Shown: in pieces, positions 44,214-55,977 of the stretch
How positions within the stretch are numbered: the stretch's first letter is position 1
Layout: each line of letters begins with the position of its first letter
Assembly: GCF_029784155.1 (NCBI RefSeq)
Contig: NC_073693.1
Location: 354,892,591-354,956,590, forward strand
DNA length: 64,000 nt
Origin: Uranotaenia lowii
Lineage: Eukaryota > Arthropoda > Insecta > Diptera > Culicidae
Direction: 5' to 3'
Translations under genes and position numbers: made by a program
The notes under the pieces: generated by a model
Told to the model about the DNA's origin: nothing
Databases searched by the model: none
What the model saw: only the letters and a program-made list of their open reading frames with translations

Positions 44214-46160
44214 TCGATCAGCAGAGCATATCAAAATAAAAACTAAAACATATCTCAACGAGATATTTATATCTTTTTCAGTTAGAGTATTGTTGTCATA
44301 ATTTTCGACTCTTAGTTTCTTTAATCTTGGTTATATCTTATATTAATTGGTATTCTTGAATAGGATCGAACTCACTTTCAACGATAAAGAATTTGTTTCA
44401 AATTGTTATAATATACTATAACCGTTTCTTATTGTGATATGCATATAATTTAAGATATTTACATCTGATTCAGTTATAATTAAGTGCTCAAAATTTTTGA
44501 TTTTAAGTTTTTCCAATCTGAATTATATCTTATTCTGATTGACAGACTTGAATGGGGTTGAGCTCATTTTCAATGATAAAGATTTTTTTCGGATTGTCCT
44601 AAAATAAAATGGTTATATCTTATTTTGATATACGTACAACTTTTTATGAAACACGGACATCGAAGTCAACGGCCCAAACCGTACATTGATGAGTTTCGCT
44701 CAACAGATCCATAAATTTGAATCCAATTTTTGGGAAACCAAAAATAGAGCATGGTTTCCCGATCAGGAGAGCATATCAAAATAATAATTCAAACGTATCT
44801 CACCAAGATATTTACATCTGATTCAGTTATAATTAAGTACTCAAACATTTCGATTTCAAGTTTCTCCAATCTGAATTATATCTTATTCTGATTGACAGAC
44901 TTGAATGGGGTTTAGCTCATTTTCAATTATCAAGATTTTTTTCGGATTGTCCCAAAATAAAATGATTATATCTTATTTTGATAAACGTACAACTTTTTCT
45001 GAAACACGGACATCGAAGTCGACGGCCCAAACCGTACGTTTATGAGTTTCGCTCAACAGATTCATAAAATTTAATCCAAGTTTCGGGAAACCAAAAATGG
45101 GACATGGTTTTAGCAAATGATGTGGTTTATTGACATTCCACTAGAAAATTTTCTCGAAGCACTCATATCTTGATAAGTTATAATTTTGATAGGTTTTGTT
45201 CTGCCCAATATCAAACTATGCTATCTGAACGAGATATAATCTTGTAAGGAGCATATCTAAAATTAATATAATTTAGCTATGATCGCATGGATGTTTTGAT
45301 ATAATTTGAGATATTTTAACATCCTACGAGTATTGAATAAAAACTCATTTAAATAGGAAAAATATTAGTATCAAAATATCTCATCTTGATAAAATTTAGT
45401 TTTTCCTTCCTGATCGGGTTTAGCAAATAATGCGGTTTATTGACATTCCACTAGAAATTTTTCCCGAAGCACTCATATCTTGATAAGTTATAATTTTGAT
45501 AGGTTTTGTTCTGCCCAATATCAAACTATGCTATCTAAACAAGATATAATCTTGAAAGGAGCATATCTAAAATTGATATAATTTAGCTATGATCGTATAG
45601 ATTTTTTGATATAATTTGAGATATTTTAACATCTTACGAGTACTGAATTATAACTCATTTAGATAGAAAAAAAAATAGTATCAAAATATCTCATCTTGAT
45701 GTAATTTAGTTTTTCCCTCCTGATCGGGCATATAACTTTCCATGAAACAATGACATTGAAGTCAACGGCCCAAACCGTACTTAATGAGTTTCGCTCAGCA
45801 GATTCATAAATTTGAATCAAATCCTGGGATACACAAAAAGGAGCATGATTTTAGCAAATAGTGTGGGTTACTGACATTCCACTAGAATTTTTTCTCGAAG
45901 CATTCATATCTTGATAAGTTATAATTTTGATAGGATTCGTTCTGCCTAATATCAAACTATGCTATCTGAACCAGATATAATCTCGTTTAGGAGCATATCA
46001 AAAACTGATATAGATTAGCTATGATCGCATAGATTTTTTGATATAATTTTTGATATTTTAACATCCTACGAGTACAGAATTATAACTCATTTAGATAGAA
46101 AAAAAAATAGTATCAAAATATCTCATTTTAATATAATTTTGTTTTTCCCTCCTGATCGGG
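44214..46160. repeat. 2-kb cluster of diverged repeats bounded by CCGATCAGGAG
   Basis: CGATCAGNAGAGCATATCAAA occurs at about 44215 and 44759 in plus orientation, and its relative TCCCTCCTGATCGGG occurs inverted at about 45405, 45716 and 46147. Between these, blocks such as ACTCATATCTTGATAAGTTA with AGCTATGATCGCATAGAT recur three times (about 45165, 45473, 45905). Blocks such as ACGGCCCAAACCGTAC with TTTCGCTCAACAGAT also recur three times (about 44670, 45022, 45762). It looks like nested or tandemly duplicated copies of one inverted-repeat element of roughly 0.3-1 kb. No ORF. Confidence 0.75.
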
Positions 46161-48039
46161 TAAGCAACAAGCTCGGAACGTGCAGCATCAAACTTGTTTT
46201 TTGTTTATCATTTAAAAGATACCAAATTTTAATACTGTTCAATACAATTGTCTGGTGCTTGATTATTAATAAAACATTATAAAACCATTTCAGTTTTCAA
46301 ATTAATTTTTGCTTTCACTTTTTCATCAGTTGGCATTACTGAATCATCGCGGTATTTTAGATTTGAAATAATCTTAAAAGTCAAAGAAATATTTATTCAA
46401 TTTGGCAAAAATTCTTGAACTCTTTGTACTGGATTTACTACTGTTTCTTTCCGTATTTGCGATTATCAATTTATTAACACACATGGATGACGGTGATTCT
46501 CGAAAAAGTTCGATACAAACGAAAACTTAAAAGAATTCCATGATTTTCTTGCATGCTTGAATACAATATGGTTTGAAATTAGGAATTCAGCAGAATCCAG
46601 AAGTATGCACATAGTTTAAAGAACAAATTGAAGAAAATTCATTTCAGGATGGCTTCATATACTGGATAATCGTAAATTTCCATATACAATTTTTATTTCT
46701 TATGAACTGAGGTCGCCGAAAGAGCGTTTTAGAAAAATTCGTCATTTAGTTTGAGCAAAAATGAAAAAATATACATCTATTTTCCATGTTCAATTCTACC
46801 ACTCAATCAAGCCGAAATCATTTTTCAATTATGTGATTTTCAAATTCAAATCAAGAGATCAAAATACAAAATTAAGAAGTCATTCTTAGTCTAACTCGCT
46901 TCGATATTTCGATTTCAATAAACTTGAAAAAAGTCTTACTTGAAACTTGAAACTCGTCAAAAGGGTTACGTTGAAGTTATCCTAGAACATATGTATATTA
47001 TGGTCAATCATTATAAAAAGGTCTCTAAATCACCAAAAAAAATTATCAAAACAAACAAACAAACAAACGAACAACGATTCAAAACTAACGTAGACTCGAT
47101 TTGCATAATCAATAACTTTTTCCTTTCACTTGAACCTGTGAAAAAAAATATGTTTTATAAATTATTTTGAGTATCTATCTAATTATTAAGTATATTATTC
47201 TTATTATCAGACCACTTTCAACCCATTTCGTGATTTTTAAAGAAGAAGTTTTCCATACGATTGTTAAAAAGTTTCCTAATTGTTTCCTCATTTTAGGCAT
47301 ACTGGGGTGTTTTTAGGACTAAGTGTATCTATGTATGGGTAATTATATGTAGATGCATTTTCATACCTAGATGCCATGAAAATGCATCGACCCTCTCCGA
47401 TTTGACCCTTAATCAGTAGAATGACTCATTGTAGTGTAAATAGGAAAAATCCAAAGTTTAAGATAATCGCCCCATCCTATTTCATATGGTAGACCCTCCT
47501 TCCTCCCAAATTAAAAAAAAATGCCTTTTTCCCAAAAATAGTAATTTTTTATTAAATATCTTAGAAACCGTGGGAGCGTAAATTGTGAGTTCAAGTCCTG
47601 TCGGTGAGTCGTTGTATCTTTTTCAAAAAATTCATGTATTTACGTATCCCGCCTTTTTCATGAATGTCCTTTTCTTAAAATGTCCTGTTTTTATCTTGTA
47701 AAGTTTTTACATACATTTCAATTCATTGATCAACACAAAAAAAAAATCAAATACGTCTTTTTCTCAAAATAATCAGTACGTTCATCCAATCCAATATAAA
47801 TATCTTTGGTAAGAAAAAAATATTTTTTCATGTTGCTTCCAAATGCTTATAGATCTTTATTTTTCGATGGAATCTTTGTTAAATTGCCTATTTTCATCAC
47901 CTTTTTCAACTCAGTTGTCCAAAGTATACAATAATGGAAGTTTTCTTAAGTGTTTAGATTTCAAAAATAGATTTGAATTATATTTGTTATTATATGAAGA
48001 CTTTTTGCGCAGTATGAAATCCGCATCTCAAACAAAAGA
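46161..48039. other. AT-rich DNA, nothing recognised
   Basis: Short frames at 46940-47170 and 47843-48136 have no motif. GAGTTCAAGTCCTGTCG at about 47600 resembles a tRNA B box, but no A box precedes it at the right distance. Confidence 0.4.
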
Positions 48040-49500
48040 CAAATGTTTACTTAACTTAAGAATCGATAAAGCAAATGATTTCAAATTTAGCATGGGAGGT
48101 TTTTTGCATACGAGAAATATTTCTATGATTAATTGAGACCCCTCCTTCTTTCTAGTAGGGTGACATGAAGGGGGATGGGGGAGCCTTATAAAAAAATTTT
48201 CATAACTCGAAAACTATTCAAGCAAATAGAACCAAATTTGGCATATGATGGTATTATGGGTACCACAAATTTTTCACTCAATATTTGATTCCTTTCAGTG
48301 GGAAGATAGAAAGAGGGGAGAAGGGGGGGAGGGGTTCCATACAATTTTTGTTTAACTGAGAAACAAATCGACAAATGCAACCTAATTTGGTATGGGAGGA
48401 TATTAGGGTAGGATAAATGTTTCTCTGAGTCTTTGGTATCCCTCTGTCCTTCCAGTGAGGTCATATGAAAGGGGAGGAGGATTTCTATACATTTTTTAAT
48501 GATAACTTGAAAACTATTCAAGCAAATGGAACCAAATTTGGCATACGAGGATATCTGAAAACGATAAATAGTTCTATATTTGTTTGAGGTCCTTCCCTTC
48601 TTCCATCGGGAAGATAGGAAGGGAGAAGTGGGACTTTAATGCAAGTTTTATTGGATATTTCGAGAACGATTCGAGCAAATGGATTCAAATTTGGCATGTT
48701 TCTATTAATATTTGGTACCACTTCCTCCTTAGAATGGGAAGATGATAAAGGGAAAAAGGCCCCTTTACAAGTTTTTGCATAACTTGAGAACTAATCAAAT
48801 GCAAATGGAACCAAATTTGGCATGGGAGAGCATGTGCTACGAGAAATGGTTACATGGATATTCGAAACCTCTCCGTTCTTCCATAAAGGATATAAGAAGG
48901 GAGGAAGGAGCCTCTTATACAATTTTATACAATTTTTTTGAGAGATATTATCTAAAAATGAATCAAGTTTCACATGGAAAAGAATAAAGGCACGATAAAT
49001 GGTGCTTTGAGACACCACTCATCTTCCAATGAGTAAATAGGAAGGGGTCTTATCTAATGCAATTTTGTTGGCATAACTTGAGAATTGATCGAGCGAATGG
49101 AATTAAATTCGGCATGCCAAGGTATTTGGGTACGAGATATGTTTCTATGATTATTATAAACCCTTCCGCCTTGCAGGGTGATGAGCGGAAAGAAGAAGGG
49201 GGTTCCGTATTTTAAAATTATACAGAACCTCCTATAAATTTAAAAGCTCAAAAACTTATCAACCAATAATGGAACCAAATATAGTATGAGAGAGTTTTTG
49301 GGTGCGAAAAAGTGAGTATGATTATTAGAAACGAATTCCTCCTTCAAGTAGTGGGGGATTCCTCCTTCAAGTAGTGGGGGACTAAAAGAGGAAAGAAGTG
49401 AGGCTCCCATCAATCTGTGTGTATCTATTGAGCGCTAATCAATCACCAGGGACCAGCTTTTATAAGAGAGGTTGTTTGCGTACAAATAATATGAAACCCT
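48040..49500. repeat. Tandem repeat of about 150-bp units, first array
   Basis: Nine or so diverged units, each with AACCAAATTTGGCATGG, GGTACGAGAAATATTTCTATG, GACCCCTCCCTCTTTCC and AGTGGGGAGATAGGAAGGGG, followed by CATAACTCGAGAACTAATCAA. CAAATTTGGCAT-like anchors lie near 48080, 48233, 48385, 48531, 48685, 48810, 48965, 49105 and 49280. The same unit fills the Helitron at 49997-51446, so this array is probably the interior of an older copy whose ends are lost. A small 27-bp duplication (TTCCTCCTTCAAGTAGTGG) lies at 49335-49382. Confidence 0.85.
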
Positions 49501-49547
49501 CCGATGTGACAATGTTTTTATGGTAGTTCGTAAATTCTCCCGGCTAT

Positions 49548-49948
49548 AGAAACAAGGTGGCCGAAATAACAGAAAAATCAATAATTTCACAGAATTTTGA
49601 GCAAATTTTTATCACAGAATCTGTATCACAGAAAACAGAATTTTCGTTAAATTCACAGAATTCACAGGTTTTCCTTTAAATTTTGTTCTTCGATAAAAAT
49701 TAAATTAGTATGTCTAAATTTATTTTGTGTTTCTAACTTTAAATTGGAAAATTATGACAAGATTGGTAGTATTGATTAAATTTTCTCAAGTAAAATGTAA
49801 AAAAAGACTCAATTTGTCATGACTTTTCAATGAAATTAATGGAAATAGTATCACAGAAAGCCATTACAGAATATTTGGATTAAATCACAGAAAGTCAGAA
49901 TTTTTTTTCGCAAATACAAAGCATTTTTGTTTGGCAATCTTGATTGGA
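49548..49948. repeat. Repeat with ATCACAGAATT motifs, probable MITE
   Basis: The left edge ACAAGGTGGCCGAAATAACA and the right edge (complement CAAGATTGCCAAACAAAAAT) are imperfect inverted repeats. TCACAGAATT and CACAGAAA recur about eight times within 400 bp. Interior AT-rich; no ORF. Confidence 0.5.
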
Positions 49949-49996
49949 AGACGAAATGAGTGGAAAATCCATACCAATTGAACATATATTTTGGTA

Positions 49997-51446
49997 TCTA
50001 TATATATAAAAATGAATTTCTGTCTGTCTGTCTGTCTGTCTTTCTGTCTGTTCCCTATAGACTCAAAAACTACTGAACCGATTTACGTGAAACTTGGCAG
50101 GTGGGGGTATTGGAGGCAGGGGAAGGTTCCTATTGTGGATTGAAACCCCTCAGTCTCTCATTAAGGGGGGGAGGGGCCTCCCAAACAAAAGACAATTTTT
50201 AGCATAACTCGAGATCCCATCAAGCAAATGGTATCATATTTGGCATGGGGTGGTATTTGGGAACGGGGAATATTTCTATGAATATTTGGTACCCCTCCCT
50301 CCTTTCAGTGGCGTGATAGGAAGGAGGGAGGGGGCTACCTTACAATTTTTCATATAACTCGAGAACTAATCAAGATATTGGAACCAAATTTGGGGTGGGA
50401 AGGTATTTTGATACAAAAAATATTTCAATGATTATTTGAGACCCCTCCCTCTTTGCAGTTGAAAGGGGGAGGGGCCTCTTTCATATTTTTTTCATAACTC
50501 AAAAACTAATAAAGCAAATGGAACCAAATTTGGCATGGGAAGATATTTGGATACGAAAAATATTTCTACGATTATTTGAGACCCCTCCCTCTTTCCAGTA
50601 GGGAGATATAAAGGGGGGAGTACTCTTTTTAATTTTTTACATAACTTTAAAACTAATCAAGCAAATGGAACCAAATTTAGCACGGGCGGATATTTGGGAA
50701 CGTGACATGTTCTAATGATTGTTTGAGACCCCTTCCTTCTTCCAACGGGTAGAAATGAAAGGGGGAGGGAAGTTTCATATAATTTTTATTGCATAACTCA
50801 AGAACTACAACAGCAAATGGAACCAAATTTGGCATGGAACGATGTTTGGGTACGAGAAATACTTCTATGAATATTTGGTATCCCTTACACCTTCAAAGAG
50901 GTGGATGAAAAGGGGGAAACCCCTTCCCTTACAATTTTCAGTATAACTGGAGAGTTGATCGATCAAATTGAACCATATCTACCATATCATGTGAGGGAAT
51001 TTAGATACGAGAGATAACCCACCTTTTTTTTCAGTGGAAAGATATAAAACGGGAAAGAGGGGCTTCCATACAATTTTTTGCATAACTCAAGAATTAATCG
51101 AGCAAATAAACCATATTTGGCATCAAAAAGTATTTGAATACCATTTCTTGCAGTAGGATGATAAAATTGGGAATATAGGATATAGTTGGGAATATTGGAA
51201 CCTACAGACAGATTAAAATTATCAGATCTTTAACACAAATTTAAAGAGTAAGATTCAGAATATTTGTTTAAGTTATCTTTGTGTAGCAATTCGAAACTCC
51301 AGCTGCAGCTCTCATTTTGTAGTGGTTGCTTATGAAATATGTTATAATTTGATTTAAAATAATGCCAATAAAACAATAAATTTGAATAATTTTTGAAAAT
51401 ATCATTTGATCATGAAAGGTGTAGTAAAGCACACCGGGTCAGCTAG
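49997..51446 (+). mobile_element. Non-autonomous Helitron, 1450 bp
   Basis: It begins TCTATATATATAAAAATGAA, preceded by A, and ends CACACCGGGTCAGCTAG, followed by T. That is the A|TC...CTAG|T arrangement of Helitrons, which insert between A and T without target duplication. A small hairpin (GGTGT...ACACC) lies about 10 bases before CTAG, as expected. After a TGTCTGTC run and ATAGACTCAAAAACTACTGA it contains about seven diverged units of a ~145-bp tandem repeat (50210-51190). No Rep/helicase frame is present. Confidence 0.85.
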
Positions 51447-51549
51447 TAATAAAATAAATCATGATACTTATGAAAACGAAGTAAAACTTTCAGAACTTGG
51501 ATAAGAATTTTAAAAATCATGTTTTACCTAATAAGATAGAATCAACATT
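51447..51549. other. Short AT-rich spacer
   Basis: Between the Helitron end and the foldback element. It could be the left part of the second Helitron copy, but no Helitron 5' end is visible. Confidence 0.3.
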
Positions 51550-52459
51550 CACTGTGTCTCTGATGGAACAATTTTATGTATTTAAAATTAGCATCGCTAA
51601 TTTTTGCACCATTTGAAAGCTGGGACTTTCCCCTTTCATTTGAGCCCAAATTTAAAACAATCCATCGGGGGTTCTAGAACAATTTTTTTTGAAGTTTTTT
51701 TTTAACATTTTTAATGGTTTTTTAAAGACTAATTCTACTAACCACTGTGAAACGTTTTTCTCAGCAAACGCGTAAATCCAATTGTATATGTCAATAACAT
51801 TACTTAATGGAAACTGGCTAAAACTTTGTAGAAGACATCAAAGTGAAACAAATTGAGAGAAAAGAGTTGGAATGTCACAAACAGAGTAGTTATTATTTGA
51901 TTTGAATAATCTAATAATCCTTCCCATTACTGATAGTAGCAAGACCAGAAATAGTATTCTACCAACTTAGTTATTGCTCGTAGAGTGTATAAATGTTCAG
52001 GATGGTTTATTTACATAAAAATTTATTTTTTACATAAATTTGATCAGGATTATCTGAAATAATGAGCATTTATGGGGTTTCATTATTCCGGAACAAATAT
52101 AAATCTTTTTTTGTCACTCTGTTTGTGACATTCCAATTCTTTTCTCTCAATTTGTATCACTTTGATGTCTTCTACAAAGTTGTATCAAGGGAAATTTCCC
52201 ATTAAATCATGTTATTGACATATACAAGGATTACACTGAAGGTAGGACAAACGTTTTCAAAGTGATTAGAAGAATTTAGTCTTAAAAACCATTAAAAATG
52301 TTAAAAAAATCTCCAAAAATATAAATTGTTCTAGACCCTTCGATGGATTTTTATTTAAATTTGGGCTCAAACGAAAGGGGGAAGTCCAAGTTTTCGAATG
52401 GTGCAAAAATTAGTGATGCTAATTTTCGAAAAATAAAGTTTTCTCCCAGAGACACCGTG
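51550..52459. mobile_element. Large foldback element, 910 bp, inside a Helitron copy
   Basis: Arm 51550-51890 and arm 52118-52459 are reverse complements with moderate divergence. Shared blocks include CACTGTGTCTCTG/CAGAGACACCGTG, AATTTTTGCACCATT, TTGACATATACAA-type sequence and GAGAGAAAAGAGTTGGAATG. CATT flanks both ends (51546-51549 and 52460-52463), a possible 4-bp target duplication. To the right lies Helitron 3' sequence, so the element inserted into a Helitron. No coding capacity. Confidence 0.85.
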
Positions 52460-52583
52460 CATTGTTTTGCTATTCGAAACTCCAGCTTCAGTTCTCATTT
52501 TGAAATGATGAAATTGATTTGAATTATTTCTACAAATTTCATTTATTTTTAAAAGGTGTAGCAAAGCACACCGGGTCAGCTAG
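52460..52583 (+). mobile_element. 3' end of a second Helitron copy
   Basis: ATTCGAAACTCCAGCTTCAG and AAAAGGTGTAGCAAAGCACA followed by CCGGGTCAGCTAG|T repeat the 3' end of the complete Helitron (51290-51446), including the terminal hairpin. The 5' part was lost or displaced by the foldback insertion. Confidence 0.8.
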
Positions 52584-53768
<1,185 letters not shown>

Positions 53769-53960
53769 TCTCTCTGGAGCCACTATTTGAAGCTTTATTT
53801 TCATTTGTTTTTTGTTCAGCATCAAATCAATTTTTTGAAATAACAATGTAATATTCTAAAATTTATGAAAATTTTTGGAATAAACCAAATTGTAAAATTG
53901 TCAAAACTGTCAAGTTTGTTAAAATTGTCAAAACATTCAAAATTATCGCATGTGCAAAAA
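53769..53960. repeat. CTCTCTGGAGCCAC motif with a rudimentary D-type repeat
   Basis: TCTCTCTGGAGCCAC (53769-53783) is followed about 110 bp later by GTAAAATTGTCAAAACTGTC and TTAAAATTGTCAAAACATTC, a handful of degenerate TTTTGACAA-related units (53893-53945). The same motif flanks both sides of the large D array. Confidence 0.6.
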
Positions 53961-54562
53961 ACTGTTAAACCAATAAAGTAATTGAACATTTAGACTGAAT
54001 GATACGTTATTCCTGGAAGCCCTTCACTAGACAACAGATGATCTTTCATCTGCTCACGCGGTTTGAGAGCTGCCAACCCACCCCATAGAAGTTAGCCATG
54101 TGACCGATCACAGAAATGAAAAAAAAAATGAAACGACCCAAACGACAAATTTGACAGAGGGTAAAAATAACCCCTCTACTCTCTTCTAGATTGCCAGCAA
54201 TTGTGCGGCTATCATCTAGGTTTTTTTTCCTATCATTTTTGCTCATTTCAAGTGTGGCCAAGAAGATGTCACACGGACTGAGAGAGAGAGAGAGATCACA
54301 CAAAACGGCGAACGTGCGATTCTGTTCTGGCAACTAAACACGGCTTGGGAATTGTTTCTGTTTGCAATTTTTTTTTACTTTCTCATTTAAGGTTTAAAAA
54401 TAAAACATTGGGTTTGTTAGTTTGTTGTTTTTTTTCCTCTGATGATCGAAACTGTGTGTTTGTTTATGGATGTATTTATTTATCATTTGTTGGAGCTATT
54501 TTTTCATCCCCGTTTGGGGTGACTTACTATGTATAAAAATCCAACTCATGAACAGCTTGTAG
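53961..54562. other. Unique DNA with a short GA run
   Basis: Contains (GA)8 near 54279-54294 and moderately GC-richer sequence at 54010-54340. The 95-codon minus frame at 54046-54333 has no recognised domain. Confidence 0.4.
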
Positions 54563-55132
54563 TCAGGAGAAAGTTATTTCTAAAAAGGGCCCTCTCCTGA
54601 TAAGTAAACTTAATGGTGTACTCCCATCACAGATAAATGTACCCTTCCCAATGCTTTCGAGCCACGTTAGTTGCAAATCATCTTTGTAAAATATGAAAGA
54701 GGTTCTTTTGTCTGTGACGCTAAACCGTTCATTAGTCATAGCAATTGCTTTCGCTAAAAATGTCAATGGATTTGAAAAGACTACCAAGTGTGTTTTTTTT
54801 TTATTTGAGATTGGAAATCTCTGATTTCCACGATTATTTGGGAGTTTAAATTTCAAATAGAAGAATTGTAATTCAAAATTCATTGTGAAGAATTTTCTTT
54901 TTATACCAACGAAGTTTAAATCAACGGTAAAGAAAACTGAACACCTTAACTGGGTAAAATACATTCCACTTTTTTCTAAACTTAAAACTAACTTTCCTGA
55001 GTTAAAAATTCTCAAGTCAAAATCAGGATAAGCAACGCTGACAATTGTAAGTAGCAGAAGCAGAGATTGAAGTTTGCCCAGGTAATACTTCTCTAACAAG
55101 AAATCACTCCCCCACTTTTCCCCGAGCTGCAT
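54563..55132 (-). CDS. Hypothetical ORF of 189 codons with a signal-like N-terminal segment
   Basis: An ATG-initiated frame on the minus strand. Near residues 20-36 there is a hydrophobic LQSLLLLLTIVSVAYPDF stretch that looks like a signal peptide or membrane anchor preceded by a charged KYYLGK. The rest is rich in Phe, Leu and Lys (FFTVDLNFVGIKRKFF, ELQFFYLKFKLP) with two cysteines. I recognise no family. An uninterrupted 570-base frame is long for AT-rich non-coding DNA. However, the composition follows the base content of the region, and no splice signals or second exon support it. It may be a single-exon secreted protein, a decayed gene or chance. The upstream 55133-55400 could be a leader. 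Confidence 0.3.
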   Translation of the reverse strand: MQLGEKWGSDFLLEKYYLGKLQSLLLLLTIVSVAYPDFDLRIFNSGKLVLSLEKSGMYFTQLRCSVFFTVDLNFVGIKRKFFTMNFELQFFYLKFKLPNNRGNQRFPISNKKKTHLVVFSNPLTFLAKAIAMTNERFSVTDKRTSFIFYKDDLQLTWLESIGKGTFICDGSTPLSLLIRRGPFLEITFS

Positions 55133-55882
55133 CCGATATCTAAACCATAAGTTATTACATCATCTCATAACTGGGGCAGAAAAGAGTTGGAAAAGTTCCA
55201 TCGAAACCCTGTCATCGTCAGGGTGTGTAAGTGTGTCAGTGCCATCAATACTATCATCATCTTACTTCGAATCAACTGGTGGTGTTCGGTGGCATTGGCT
55301 CGATTCTTAGTATGAAGTCGGTGGAGCAGAGGGAGAGAATTCTTTTCGATTTGCTTCACTAGAACCCTTTTTTGAACCTCGGAGAGCATTGAGGAAGAAG
55401 TTAAGGAACACACACATTCTCGATGTGTGCATGTGAGCGCTCAAGTAATGGCGAACGGTGTCAAATGCTCGGCTGCCGCCAGCGGCCGAACTTTTACCTT
55501 TTACCCCCTGGCAGATGAATTGGAAAATTTCCCCACAAGCTAAGCTCTTCCCATCGAAAGCAGAAATCGGAAAAGGTTGGCGGGAAATCGGTAGCTCCAG
55601 AAAAAAGCGAGTGAAAATAATAGTGGCACAGTGCAGCCCTACTAATTCAAGTCGGCTGGCATAGGTAACTACAGGTGCCAAAAACGGAAGTGGAATGCCG
55701 TGTTAAAATATTCAAACAGTTGTTTTTTTGGTTTTGTTTCTTCTCTTCCATTTATTGGAGTGGTAAACATTGGCTTATGTTGTTGTGAAAAAAACGAAAA
55801 AACCACAATCGATTGGAAAAGTTGGTTGAGTTTGAATATTTTTTCCGATAAACATTCGTTGGCCATCAAGAATATCAACCAA
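55133..55882. other. Unique, locally GC-richer DNA
   Basis: 55440-55690 is CpG-richer (GGCTGCCGCCAGCGGCCG). Short frames on both strands overlap without recognisable domains. It could be a promoter or leader region, but the sequence does not show which strand. Confidence 0.3.
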
Positions 55883-55977
55883 CTCTCTGGAGCCACGAGT
55901 TCAATAAACACATTTAAAGAATTTTTTGTTTTTCATTTGGCAAACTCTCTGGAACAACAATATCAGAATATTCTTAG
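55883..55977. repeat. CTCTCTGGAGCCAC motif left of the D array
   Basis: CTCTCTGGAGCCAC at 55883-55896 lies 83 bp before the D array; a diverged CTCTCTGGAACAAC follows at about 55944. An identical 14-mer lies just beyond the right end of the array (59001-59014). Confidence 0.75.

Noticed and set aside
47560..47640. tRNA-like GAGTTCAAGTCCTGTCG
   Set aside because: B-box resemblance only. No A box at suitable distance and no stems.
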